A stretch of 64,000 bases of DNA from Bacteroidota bacterium. Lineage in GTDB: Bacteria; Bacteroidota; Bacteroidia; Bacteroidales; P3. Positions 18,832-28,025 of the stretch are shown here, piece by piece. The position numbers were made by a program, and so were the translations under genes. The DNA lies in the NCBI GenBank assembly GCA_017860275.1, contig JAFNAQ010000004.1, positions 62,001-126,000 on the forward strand. The letters are read 5' to 3'. Position 1 is the first letter of the stretch, and every line of letters begins with the position of its first letter. The notes under the pieces were generated by a model. The model made no database searches. It was not told where the DNA came from and saw only the letters and a list, made by a program, of their open reading frames with translations.

Positions 18832-18844
18832 GGCTGAGTCTTTT
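18811..18844 (-). terminator. Intrinsic terminator of the Omp28-like gene
   Basis: On the minus strand GACTCAGC, a 6-base loop and GCTGAGTC are followed by eight Ts, 27 bases after the stop of the gene at 18871-20619. Confidence 0.85.
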
Positions 18845-18870
18845 CATATTATAAATAATTAGTTTAATAA

Positions 18871-20619
18871 TTATTTTGCAACGTTGAATTTCTTAGTTGT
18901 GATACCATTGTCAGTAGCAACCTTAACGAAATACATACCATTAGATAAGTCTTGAGTATTGATTTCAAATGTATTTTCACCAACGCCCATTGATTTTGTG
19001 CCTAAGTCAATAACTGTTCTTCCCATAACGTCAACAACAGAAATAACTGCATTTGTACCTTCTTGCATAGAAACAGATAATGTAGCTCTATCTTTTGCAG
19101 GGTTAGGGTAAACATTAGCAGATGAAATTGCTCCAGAAACAGATTCTAAACCAACTTGTGACCAAGTTATAAGATTAATGTCTCTCTTTTCTCCATCACC
19201 AAATTTTCCGTTTGAATTAACTAAGATATTGCTGTCGATGTCATAAATTTTGTATCCACCTGCACCATATCCAGCATTTATACCATCACCGTAACCGTCA
19301 AGGATTTCGAAGATATAACATCCAACTGCTGGAAGGTTTAAGTTTTTAGTGATTAATCTTGTTCCGTTTGCAGATGCAACAGTGTAAGGACCTCCAGAAG
19401 TTATAACAGTTCCGTTGATATCTTTAATATTCCATGTAGTTTCATCACCATAACGGTCAATATTTAATTCTAATCTAGCATTTCCTTGTCCTTCTGGTAA
19501 AATAGGTTTAGTAATGTCAAATGATTTGGTTATGCCAGTTTGAGCAACTCCATTGATAGATAAGATTTCAAATCCAACCACTGTAATAGTACCAATTGTT
19601 ACTGGAACTTGAGGAAGAACTATTTCTGTAGTTTTTACAAATGTAGGAAGGATACCTGTCCAATTGTAAGTTTGTTGTGCGTCAGTGCCTGATTTGTAAC
19701 CAATAGTCATTGTTTTTATTGTATCTTGTCCCATGTTTTTGATAACTAACTTTGGCGTTGCTAAATTATTACATCCAAATTCAGGTGATACACTTGAAGA
19801 GTTTATTGCAGCAGCTATTGGAGTAAGGTTTGTATATGTAGGTTCAACCTTTGTTCCAGTATATATAAGTTGTTTGTCTTTTGTAACGAAAACAGCAATA
19901 TCTAAATCCCCTAATTCTAATGGAACAGAGTTAATATCTGCAGGTAAAGTATAAGTAAATGTTTTTGTATAGAAATGTCCTTGAGGAATATTATTTGTTC
20001 CATCAGCAGTTATTGTATCACCCCATTGACCAGTAAGTTGACCAGTAAGTAAATGACGTAACATATGTCCGTGAATATATTTACCATCAGGAGTCATTTG
20101 AGTTGGATTATAATTAGCTCCACCTACTTGAGGTCCAACAACATTGTTTTGTAATAAAGCAACATTTAGCATATTAAATGCTGTTTCAGCAGTATCAGTA
20201 TAATAAGCCTCAACAACAACTGTTAATACTCTCGTTGCTGCATCAATTGTAGCTGTTGCATCAACATTAACGAATGATGGTTCAGCTAAAACAATGTTTC
20301 CATTTGTAGCCCAATCACCTCTACTTAATGCAGTAGTTGTTCCAGCAAAAACTCTACGGTTAACTGTTCCTGAAGGGTAACCAGTTAATCCTGTTTGTCC
20401 TGCTAAAGCATCTCCAAAAGAAGTCTTATAATTAGGAGTTCCATTTGCATAAGAACCTTGGTGGATATTAATTACAACCACTCTTCCAGGATTTGCAGCA
20501 GAATACTCGTTTGCTCTTTTATGTCCATCAGGACAATAAGTACAATTAATACCAGTGTATTCTTCCAACACTACATTTTTATTTGCAGGTGTTGTTGATA
20601 CAAAGGTTGGTTGAGCCAT
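18871..20619 (-). CDS. Omp28-like T9SS cargo protein, signal-peptide start lost (downstream copy)
   Basis: This is a thioredoxin-like Omp28-related surface protein: EEYTGINCTYCPDGHKRAN at residues about 18-36 holds a CxxC pair, and the last ~80 residues form a T9SS sorting domain (ANVYPNPAKDRATLSV through GMYFVKV and KKFNVAK). The first usable ATG gives MAQPTFVS, which cannot be a signal peptide. The 39 bases before it (20620-20658, minus strand) encode VLSFFGAFVAFAA, an obvious signal-peptide core, but an in-frame TAA at 20659-20661 precedes it and no start codon intervenes. The usual MKK start is therefore missing. The 3' end of the paralogue runs into exactly this segment in another frame. 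Deletion between tandem copies or misassembly could explain it; export is doubtful as written. Confidence 0.8.
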   Translation of the reverse strand: MAQPTFVSTTPANKNVVLEEYTGINCTYCPDGHKRANEYSAANPGRVVVINIHQGSYANGTPNYKTSFGDALAGQTGLTGYPSGTVNRRVFAGTTTALSRGDWATNGNIVLAEPSFVNVDATATIDAATRVLTVVVEAYYTDTAETAFNMLNVALLQNNVVGPQVGGANYNPTQMTPDGKYIHGHMLRHLLTGQLTGQWGDTITADGTNNIPQGHFYTKTFTYTLPADINSVPLELGDLDIAVFVTKDKQLIYTGTKVEPTYTNLTPIAAAINSSSVSPEFGCNNLATPKLVIKNMGQDTIKTMTIGYKSGTDAQQTYNWTGILPTFVKTTEIVLPQVPVTIGTITVVGFEILSINGVAQTGITKSFDITKPILPEGQGNARLELNIDRYGDETTWNIKDINGTVITSGGPYTVASANGTRLITKNLNLPAVGCYIFEILDGYGDGINAGYGAGGYKIYDIDSNILVNSNGKFGDGEKRDINLITWSQVGLESVSGAISSANVYPNPAKDRATLSVSMQEGTNAVISVVDVMGRTVIDLGTKSMGVGENTFEINTQDLSNGMYFVKVATDNGITTKKFNVAK

Positions 20620-20630
20620 AGCAGCAAATG

Positions 20631-22307
20631 CTACAAAAGCTCCAAAAAATGATAAGACTTAATATTAGAAATGCCATTATCAGTAGCAATTTTAACAATA
20701 TACATTCCGTTTGTTAGAGCTTGAGTATTTATTTCAAAGTTGTTTTCTCCTACTTTCATTACTTTATTACCTAAGTTAGCAACCATTCTTCCCATTATAT
20801 CAATAATAGTAATATTTGCAGTTGTACTTTCTTTTACGGAAACAGATAATATTGCTCTTTCATTAGCAGGATTAGGATAGATATTTGCATTATTTATTAT
20901 TCCTGATGCATCTTTTAAACCAACAGTGTTAGATAAGTTCATATCTTTTTTCTCGCTAGCACCAAATTTACCATTTGATGTTGCAATTACCTTATAATCT
21001 AAGTCCATTATTACATATCCTCCAATACCAAAACCAGAGTTTATACCATTACCATTATTATCTAATATCTCAAATACATAACAACCATCTTCAGGCAAGT
21101 TAAGGTCTACATTTATTAATCTTGCGCTGTTAACAGTTGTGTCTGTATATGGCCCTCCAAATGCAACGATATTATTATTTATGTTCTTTACATTCCAACT
21201 AACTTGAGAACCATATTTATCTATTGTTAATGAAAGTCTAACATTCTTATTAGCCTCTGGAGATAGTGGTTTTGTATATGATAATGTATTTGTAATATTT
21301 GTTTGAGCAACTCCATTTATAGATTTGATTTCAAATTCAATACTAGTTGGTGTTCCTGTAACTACAGTTACTTGTGGTAAAACTATATCCGCAGAGCTAG
21401 CAAATGTTGAAATAGATCCCGTCCAAGAGTAAACTTGTTGTTCATTTGTTCCTGATTTATATCCAATTTCCATTGTTTTTATTGTATCCTGACCTAGGTT
21501 AGTTACAATTAATTTTGGGTTAGCAAATTGATTACAGCCAATATTTGGAATTGCAGATGTACTTTTTATAGATGCATTTATAGGAGAAAGGTTTGTGTAA
21601 GTAGGTTCTACCTTTGTTCCTGTATATATAAGTTGTTTGTCTTTAGTAACAAAAACAGCAATATCTAAATCACCTAGCTCTAAAGGGACAGAGTTAATAT
21701 TTGCAGGTAAAGTATAAGTAAATGTTTTTGTATAGAAATGTCCTTGAGGAATATTATTTGTTCCATCAGCAGTTATTGTATCACCCCATTGACCAGTAAG
21801 TTTATCTGCTCCTACTTGTGGTCCAACAACATTGTTTTGTAATAAAGCAACATTTAGCATATTAAATGCTGTTTCGGCAGTATCAGTATAATAAGCCTCA
21901 ACAACAACAGTTAATAATCTTGTTGCTGCATCAATTGTAGCCGTTGCATCAACATTAACGAATGATGGTTCTGCTAAAACTAAATTCCCTTTGGTAGCCC
22001 AATTTCCTCTGTCTAAAGCCGTAGTAGTTCCAGAGAAAACTCTACGATTAACTGTTCCAGAAGGGTAACCTTGAAGACCTGTTTGATTTGCTAAGGCATC
22101 TCCAAAAGAAGTCTTATAATTAGGAGTTCCGTTTGCAAAAGAACCTTGGTGAATATTTATTACAACTACTCTTCCAGGATTTGCAGCGGAATATTCGTTT
22201 GCTCTTTTATGCCCATCAGGACAATAAGTACAATTGATACCAGTATATTCTTCCAACACTACATTTTTATTTGCAGGTGTTGTTGATACAAAGGTTGGTT
22301 GAGCCAT
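20631..22307 (-). CDS. Omp28-like T9SS cargo protein, start and sorting tail altered (upstream copy)
   Basis: This is a paralogue of the next gene downstream. Residues 1 to about 270 are almost identical, apart from about 25 residues missing after VVGPQVG; the rest has diverged strongly. The CTYC motif is retained. The C-terminal sorting domain is present (ANIYPNPANERAILSV) but ends NIKSYHFLELL instead of a KKFNVAK-like tail, because the last codons are read out of frame through the neighbour's signal-peptide DNA. The 39 bases upstream of its ATG (22308-22346) encode FLSFFGAFVAFAA preceded by TAA, so its own signal peptide also lacks a start. An ATG with a purine-rich leader lies at 22411-22413 but reads ATG AAA ATA TAA. 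Confidence 0.75.
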   Translation of the reverse strand: MAQPTFVSTTPANKNVVLEEYTGINCTYCPDGHKRANEYSAANPGRVVVINIHQGSFANGTPNYKTSFGDALANQTGLQGYPSGTVNRRVFSGTTTALDRGNWATKGNLVLAEPSFVNVDATATIDAATRLLTVVVEAYYTDTAETAFNMLNVALLQNNVVGPQVGADKLTGQWGDTITADGTNNIPQGHFYTKTFTYTLPANINSVPLELGDLDIAVFVTKDKQLIYTGTKVEPTYTNLSPINASIKSTSAIPNIGCNQFANPKLIVTNLGQDTIKTMEIGYKSGTNEQQVYSWTGSISTFASSADIVLPQVTVVTGTPTSIEFEIKSINGVAQTNITNTLSYTKPLSPEANKNVRLSLTIDKYGSQVSWNVKNINNNIVAFGGPYTDTTVNSARLINVDLNLPEDGCYVFEILDNNGNGINSGFGIGGYVIMDLDYKVIATSNGKFGASEKKDMNLSNTVGLKDASGIINNANIYPNPANERAILSVSVKESTTANITIIDIMGRMVANLGNKVMKVGENNFEINTQALTNGMYIVKIATDNGISNIKSYHFLELL

Positions 22308-22353
22308 AGCAGCAAATGCTACAAAAGCTCCAAAAAATGATAAGAATTAAATG

Positions 22354-22397
22354 CTATAAAAACTTATAGTCAGAACCCTCTTATAATCTTTTTATAG
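22354..22397. repeat. 44-bp segment bounded by 9-bp inverted repeats, before the Omp28-like pair
   Basis: CTATAAAAA (22354-22362) and TTTTTATAG (22389-22397) bound this segment. It lies between a possible start (ATG at 22411-22413, minus strand) and the orphaned signal-peptide core at 22308-22346. The left arm is itself palindromic (CTATAA, AAAC, TTATAG). The rest of the gap 22308-22562 is AT-rich; a TATATTTG at 22456-22463 on the plus strand may serve the next gene. Confidence 0.5.
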
Positions 22398-22562
22398 ACA
22401 ATTATATTTTCATTATCTTACTCCCTTTAGGATAATAAGTATATATTCAAATCCATATATTTGTTATTTTTTCTAATAATTAATTGTTAAATATTCCTTA
22501 TATGTTCGAATGTAATAGAATTTTTATTTTCTTTGTAAAATAATTATAAATAATTGGTAATT

Positions 22563-25500
22563 ATGAATCCAAGACATATAATAAGTTTATTCTGTTTTCT
22601 TTTCTTTTCGATGTTTGAACTTTCAGCACAGAGTATTTCGACAACAAATATTACCCATAACTCAGCAACTCTTCATTTCTCCAATCCAACACTTCAACAG
22701 AAGAATATCCACATATTCACAAAATCCTCCGAAGACACCCTAATCTTCAAAGAAGACTTTTCAGGTTTCCCAATAGTAAGCACAGGTAATTATTTTGGAG
22801 GTTATGCAATTCCACTATATCTTCCTAACTCCTATACAAATCATTCCGGCTGTCAGGGAAGAAATCTATGTAATCCATACGGTGATAGTTGTTATTTCAG
22901 ATATTCTTCTTCTAATTATTCTGAATTTATTACTCCTTCGCTTGATTTATCAAAATCGGGAGGGAATTATAGAATAAGACTTAGACTAAGAAATACTAAT
23001 TTAACTAATAAAATAAATCTTAGAGTATACAAATCGGATAACCTAGGAAACTTTAGCGATTATTCAAATATTGTTATTAATAATAACTCTTCAAGATTAT
23101 ATGATTCAGTTTTTTCATCAGGAACTACTAATTCTAAAATTAGATTCTACATGGTCTCTCAAAATTCAAACTTGATACTAGACGATATTCAAATAACCTA
23201 TACTTCAATCTCTAATACAGAGGCAACGCTTCCAATATCAACAAATGATTCAATTTATAGTATTACAAATCTAAATCCAAATACAAAATACTATTCATTT
23301 ATTGAAGGTTCAATAGATACAATTAGTTTTGCAACTCTTAATAGAATCTATCAAAATTCCATTTCAAATATATCTCCAAACTCAGCAAAGATAAATTACA
23401 CAACAACGGATACAATTAATCAACCCAAATTAATAATTAGAAAGAAATCAAATTCTTCAACAGTTGTTGCAGATGATTTATTAATATCTGAATATATCAG
23501 CACAGACACATACAATAGAGGGATTGAAATTTATAACGGGACAAACAAAAATATTTGTTTACAAGATTATAAGATTAGATTTTTAGTTGCTCCGGGGACA
23601 AGTACAAGTTATACAATCATTAGAACTTTTGATTTTTTTGGATTAGATACTATATATTCTAATTCAACAATTGTAATCTATGATAAATTGGATACTAAAA
23701 ATAATACTACAAATGGATTGTTTTATAAAAATACACCGTTATTGGTTTTACCTGTAATGACCATTACTGGTAATGACGCTATTGTCCTTTTGAAAAATAA
23801 TAAACCTATTGATATTTTTGGAGACACTATTACTGCTCCAGTTTCTCCAACAGATTATTGGCAAACTACAAATGGGGATATAAAAACAAATGCTACTATT
23901 ATAAAAAGAAAGTCAACGATTAGTAAAGGGAGGACTATTAATCCTAATACAACTGGACCTGTTTTAACTACTATGGCTACTTTTCTTGCTAATGAATGGG
24001 ATTTGGTTTATTCTGGGAGTTCTCCTAGTGCAGCTAATTTGTCGGGGGTTGGTACTCATGTTATGGATAATGCTTATGGTGGGGTAGATTCTTTGGTTTC
24101 TATCAGTTCTGTTAGTGGTGGAAGCTATACTGTAGATGGATTGGAAGAGGGGACTTATTATGAGGCTTGTTTAATGATAATTAGTGGGAGCGATACTACT
24201 TATTCCAATAAGGAGGTTTTTAAAACTGGAGTAAATACATATAGGACAAAGAGTGGGAATTGGGATGATAGTGATACAAATTGGACTAAGGGGATTCCAA
24301 CAGAGATTGATAATGCAAATATCCTTCCTTCTCAGATAATTTCAATTCAAAGTGGAGATACAGCAAGGGCTTACAACATTATAATTAACGATAGCCTTAA
24401 CCAAGCAAAGGCAGAATTAATAAATAATGGAGTACTTGATATTAAGAATAAGTCTATTATTGAGGCATGCTTTAAAGGATATACAATAAGTTCAGATGGT
24501 TGGAATTTATTTGGTTTGCCAATAAGCGCCTCCTCAAGTACGCAAGATAGTATAGGAAATGTGTTTTTCCACAATTCAACAAATGATGATTTATATTATT
24601 GGCAAGAAGATTATACCGATGCTTCGAATAATGGACGTTGGGTAAATTGGAAAGACATTCCTTCTGGAACTGGAAGTTTTTTTGTTGATAATAGAGGATA
24701 TTTAGTAGCATACAAGGTAGATTCAAGACTAGAGTTTATAGGTAGTATCAATGATAATTCAACTTATTCTTTATTAACCAACGCAAGTTTAAATTCTCCA
24801 ACTGCTGACAGAGGGTGGCATCTTTGCTCCAATCCTTATCCTTTTACTCTAAGTCTAAATCAAATTCAAAGGACAAATATTTCAAACCCATCAATACTCG
24901 ACCCAAATACTTTAAACTATACAGCCCTAGACCCAACAAGTCCATCAACTTATAAGATAGCTCCATTTCAAGGATTCTTTGTTCAAGGATTCTTTGTTCA
25001 AGCCTCTGCTTCAACAAATGCTTTGAATATTGGCAAGAGTGCATATCCTTCGAAGAAAACTTTACCCCCACTTAATAATATTACTTTAAGTCTTAATTCA
25101 AATATTGGAACAGATAAGACAAAGCTAATATTTATTGATAGTACAAGTCTTGGCTATGATGTTGAATTTGACAATAGAAAGATAGACGGTTTTGGTGATG
25201 TGCCAGAGATATCTACAAAATATAATTCTGAGAAATATGCAATTAACGCTATACCTCCAGTGATAGATAGTTTATTTATAGACTTAAACATTAATCTTAA
25301 AGCAGCTCCTAATTCATTTCTAAAATTTGAGGCTTTAGATAAGAGCCAGTTCAAGAAAATCGTTCTATTTGATAAGATAAATAATATTAGTGTAGTAGAT
25401 TTTAAACTAGATTCAACCTATAATCTGAATTCTTCAACATGGACTGATTCAGAAAGATATCAATTACGATTATATAAGACCTTGTCCTCATTGGAGAAAG

Positions 25501-25718
25501 AAATAATAAAAGAAGAAATCAAAATACAACAATCAGAGGATAATGTTAGAATCATCTCCACAACAAAAATACAAGCCTTAGAATTAATAAACACTAAGGG
25601 GCAAATGATAAAGAGAGTTGAGGATAGCAACCAAATAATTCTTCCACAAAAAGGAGTGTTTGTACTTGTAATATATAGAGAGAACGATAAGACTCAAAGA
25701 AAAATAATTAACCTATGA
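22563..25718 (+). CDS. Large secreted protein with lamin-tail domain and T9SS-like C-terminus
   Basis: This exported protein of about 1,050 residues has no known enzymatic motif. The open frame begins at a TTG (22554), but the ATG at 22563 directly opens the signal peptide (MNPRHIISLFCFLFFSM, ending ELSAQ), so I chose it. Residues about 50-230 look like an adhesion-type beta-sandwich followed by a fibronectin-like stretch. Residues about 300-440 match a lamin-tail domain (DLLISEYISTDTYNRGIEIY). The end (ALELINTKGQMIKRV through GVFVLVIY and RKIINL) resembles a T9SS sorting tail, though it is short. A surface or secreted adhesin role is an inference. Its stop overlaps the start of the small gene at 25715. 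Confidence 0.75.
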   Translation: MNPRHIISLFCFLFFSMFELSAQSISTTNITHNSATLHFSNPTLQQKNIHIFTKSSEDTLIFKEDFSGFPIVSTGNYFGGYAIPLYLPNSYTNHSGCQGRNLCNPYGDSCYFRYSSSNYSEFITPSLDLSKSGGNYRIRLRLRNTNLTNKINLRVYKSDNLGNFSDYSNIVINNNSSRLYDSVFSSGTTNSKIRFYMVSQNSNLILDDIQITYTSISNTEATLPISTNDSIYSITNLNPNTKYYSFIEGSIDTISFATLNRIYQNSISNISPNSAKINYTTTDTINQPKLIIRKKSNSSTVVADDLLISEYISTDTYNRGIEIYNGTNKNICLQDYKIRFLVAPGTSTSYTIIRTFDFFGLDTIYSNSTIVIYDKLDTKNNTTNGLFYKNTPLLVLPVMTITGNDAIVLLKNNKPIDIFGDTITAPVSPTDYWQTTNGDIKTNATIIKRKSTISKGRTINPNTTGPVLTTMATFLANEWDLVYSGSSPSAANLSGVGTHVMDNAYGGVDSLVSISSVSGGSYTVDGLEEGTYYEACLMIISGSDTTYSNKEVFKTGVNTYRTKSGNWDDSDTNWTKGIPTEIDNANILPSQIISIQSGDTARAYNIIINDSLNQAKAELINNGVLDIKNKSIIEACFKGYTISSDGWNLFGLPISASSSTQDSIGNVFFHNSTNDDLYYWQEDYTDASNNGRWVNWKDIPSGTGSFFVDNRGYLVAYKVDSRLEFIGSINDNSTYSLLTNASLNSPTADRGWHLCSNPYPFTLSLNQIQRTNISNPSILDPNTLNYTALDPTSPSTYKIAPFQGFFVQGFFVQASASTNALNIGKSAYPSKKTLPPLNNITLSLNSNIGTDKTKLIFIDSTSLGYDVEFDNRKIDGFGDVPEISTKYNSEKYAINAIPPVIDSLFIDLNINLKAAPNSFLKFEALDKSQFKKIVLFDKINNISVVDFKLDSTYNLNSSTWTDSERYQLRLYKTLSSLEKEIIKEEIKIQQSEDNVRIISTTKIQALELINTKGQMIKRVEDSNQIILPQKGVFVLVIYRENDKTQRKIINL
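24972..25001 (+). repeat. In-frame 15-bp tandem duplication inside the lamin-tail protein
   Basis: GGATTCTTTGTTCAA occurs twice head to tail, giving GFFVQGFFVQ in the protein. It looks like a recent slipped-strand duplication and preserves the frame. Confidence 0.9.
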
Positions 25719-25954
25719 AACTAAGACTATTATTTGTTGCGATATTGTTTATCCATTTCAATTCCTACTGTCCTCCTCCAACACCTCCAATAAGTCATGG
25801 GTCAAACAATACCGTTGGAGCATCGGACACTCAAACTGCACCAATAGGCACTTCCACAATTTTATTAATTGGCTTATCCGCAGGTTATACAGCAATTAAA
25901 TTATATCAAAAAAAGAAATCTACTTTGGAAGATGATACTCCTTCTGAAGAATAA
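25715..25954 (+). CDS. Small protein with signal peptide, Pro-rich linker and PID-CTERM-like sorting tail
   Basis: This 79-residue protein begins with a signal peptide (MKLRLLFVAILFIHFNSYC). A short Pro-rich segment (PPPTPPIS) is followed by TAPIGTSTILLIGLSAGY, a single hydrophobic helix, and then a basic tail (KLYQKKK) and an acidic end. This layout resembles the small Bacteroidetes PID-CTERM proteins, except that the motif reads PIG rather than PIDG. It overlaps the lamin-tail gene by 4 bases, so the two are translationally linked and probably function at the cell surface together. No processing enzyme for such a tail is in the window. Confidence 0.7.
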   Translation: MKLRLLFVAILFIHFNSYCPPPTPPISHGSNNTVGASDTQTAPIGTSTILLIGLSAGYTAIKLYQKKKSTLEDDTPSEE

Positions 25955-25970
25955 CTAATATATTTTATTG

Positions 25971-25978
25971 TATATTTG
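25971..25978 (+). promoter_or_regulatory. -7 promoter element upstream of dxs
   Basis: TATATTTG matches TAnnTTTG and lies 23 bases before the dxs start codon. No clear -33 TTG at standard spacing was found. Confidence 0.55.
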
Positions 25979-26001
25979 CACTTTATTTTTTTGAAAGAAT
26001 A

Positions 26002-27903
26002 ATGCAAAACTATAATCAAGGAGAACTATTAAAAGATATTTCTTATCCTGATGACCTAAAAAGGTTGCCTAAGGATAAATTACCACAACTTTGCAATGAG
26101 GTAAGAGATTACATAATTAATGTCTTATCTGAGAACCCTGGGCATCTAGGCTCAAGTCTTGGTACTGTCGAACTTGCTGTTGCACTTCATTATATATATA
26201 ATATCCCAACCGATAGTCTAGTATGGGACGTTGGTCATCAAGCCTATGCTCATAAGGTGCTAACAGGAAGAAAAGATGTTTTCCAATCTATTCGTAAACT
26301 CGACGGAATAAGCGGATTCCCAAAGGTTGAAGAGAGTAAGTATGACTGCTTTGGAACAGGACACTCCTCTACTTCAATATCTGCTGCACTTGGAATGGCT
26401 ATTGCCGATGAGGTAAAAGGGGAGTCAAGAAAACATCATATTGCTGTTATTGGAGATGGTTCAATGAGTGGAGGGATGGTCTTCGAAGCTCTTAACCACG
26501 CAGGAGCTACCGACTATAATATATTGGTTGTACTCAATGATAATGGTATATCTATAGATAAGAATGTCGGAGCCTTACATGAATACCTTACTCTTATCAC
26601 CACTTCAGCAACTTATAATAGAATAAAGAATAAACTTTGGAATCTTATGGGAGGAAATACCCAATCGTATAGAAAGCCAAAGACATTATTAAGAAAGAGT
26701 TTATTTGTAATAAAATCTATATTCTCAGGGAATAGTAATTTCTTCGAAGCCTTAAAGATAAGGTATTTTGGACCAATCGATGGGAATGATTTACCAACAC
26801 TATTAAAGACTCTTGAGGATTTAAAGAAGATTGAAGGACCAAAAATCCTACATATAATAACTAAGAAGGGTAAGGGTTTGACCTCGGCAGAAAATAATCC
26901 AACAACCTATCATGCCCCTGGAGTATTCAACCGTTTGACGGGAGAGATAAAGACCAATTGTAAGGACGAAGGACCACAAAAGTTTCAAGATGTATTTGGA
27001 GAAACCTTGGTTGAGCTTGCAAGATTAAATGAAAAAATTGTAGGAGTAACACCAGCTATGCTTTCTGGTTGTTCTATGAATAAGATGATGGAAGTCTTTC
27101 CAAAAAGAACCTTTGACGTAGGCATTGCAGAGCCTCATGCAGTAACACTATCGGCAGGTATGGCAATGAATGGAATTATCCCTTTCTGTAATATCTACTC
27201 ATCGTTTATGCAAAGGTCATTTGATCAAATAATACATGATATTGCCCTTCAAAAGCTTCCAGTAATCCTGTGCTTAGATAGAGCAGGTCTAGTAGGAGAG
27301 GACGGAGCAACACATCATGGAATATTCGACCTAAGCTATTTAAGACTAATTCCAAATCTTCAAATCTTTGCTCCAATGAATGAAATTGAGCTAAGAAATA
27401 TTATGTACACAGCTCAAAAGAATAATAACTCACCAATAGCTATTCGTTATCCAAGAGGCACGGGATATATCCAAGATTGGAGGAAAGAGTTTAAGAAGTT
27501 GACAATAGGAAAGGGAGAAAAACTAAGAGAAGGAAAAGATATAGTTATTCTATCTCTTGGAACAATAGGCAATAATGCACTTGAGGCAGTAAACACCTTA
27601 GAGAAAGAAGGAATAAATATTGGACTATATAATATGAGATTCCTAAAACCCCTTGATGAAGAATTGCTAAAAGATGCCTTTGAAAACTACAATAATATTA
27701 TTACCATAGAAGACGGAGTAAAGATAGGAGGCTTTGGTTCGGCAGTAGCAGAGTTTGCCGCAGATAATAATTATAAGAATAATATCTATAGGATGGGTAT
27801 AAAAGACAGCTTTATAGAGCACGGCTCAATACCAGAGCTCCAACGCATCTGCCAAATAGACCCACAAAGCATAGTAGCAAAAATAAAAGAAATCCTAAAC
27901 TAG
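26002..27903 (+). CDS. dxs: 1-deoxy-D-xylulose-5-phosphate synthase
   Basis: Dxs condenses pyruvate and glyceraldehyde 3-phosphate with thiamine diphosphate, the first step of the MEP isoprenoid pathway. The 633 residues show the full transketolase-like order. Near the N-terminus are SENPGHLGSSLGTVELAVALH and VGHQAYAHKVLTGRKD. The thiamine-diphosphate motif GDGSMSGGMVFEALNHAG follows, then DNGISIDKNVG, the pyrimidine-binding part with DVGIAEPHAVTLSAGMA, and LDRAGLVGEDGATHHG. A strong terminator follows the stop. It is monocistronic as far as spacing shows. Confidence 0.98.
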   Translation: MQNYNQGELLKDISYPDDLKRLPKDKLPQLCNEVRDYIINVLSENPGHLGSSLGTVELAVALHYIYNIPTDSLVWDVGHQAYAHKVLTGRKDVFQSIRKLDGISGFPKVEESKYDCFGTGHSSTSISAALGMAIADEVKGESRKHHIAVIGDGSMSGGMVFEALNHAGATDYNILVVLNDNGISIDKNVGALHEYLTLITTSATYNRIKNKLWNLMGGNTQSYRKPKTLLRKSLFVIKSIFSGNSNFFEALKIRYFGPIDGNDLPTLLKTLEDLKKIEGPKILHIITKKGKGLTSAENNPTTYHAPGVFNRLTGEIKTNCKDEGPQKFQDVFGETLVELARLNEKIVGVTPAMLSGCSMNKMMEVFPKRTFDVGIAEPHAVTLSAGMAMNGIIPFCNIYSSFMQRSFDQIIHDIALQKLPVILCLDRAGLVGEDGATHHGIFDLSYLRLIPNLQIFAPMNEIELRNIMYTAQKNNNSPIAIRYPRGTGYIQDWRKEFKKLTIGKGEKLREGKDIVILSLGTIGNNALEAVNTLEKEGINIGLYNMRFLKPLDEELLKDAFENYNNIITIEDGVKIGGFGSAVAEFAADNNYKNNIYRMGIKDSFIEHGSIPELQRICQIDPQSIVAKIKEILN

Positions 27904-27926
27904 AATAATTATATTCCCAAAAGCTT

Positions 27927-27968
27927 AGAGGCTATGATGAAATTAAACCTTCATTATAGCCTCTTTTT
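27927..27968 (+). terminator. Intrinsic terminator of dxs
   Basis: AGAGGCTATGATGAA pairs with TTCATTATAGCCTCT (15 bp, one G-U) around an 8-base loop and is followed by five Ts, 24 bases after the dxs stop. Confidence 0.9.
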
Positions 27969-28025
27969 ACTTCGTTTTAATCTCCTTAATCCTTATTTTG
28001 TTCTAAGGAATAGCTGATTTGAACT

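Noticed and set aside
22554-22562. TTG start for the lamin-tail protein
   Set aside because: The ATG at 22563 directly precedes the signal peptide and gives the usual N-terminus.
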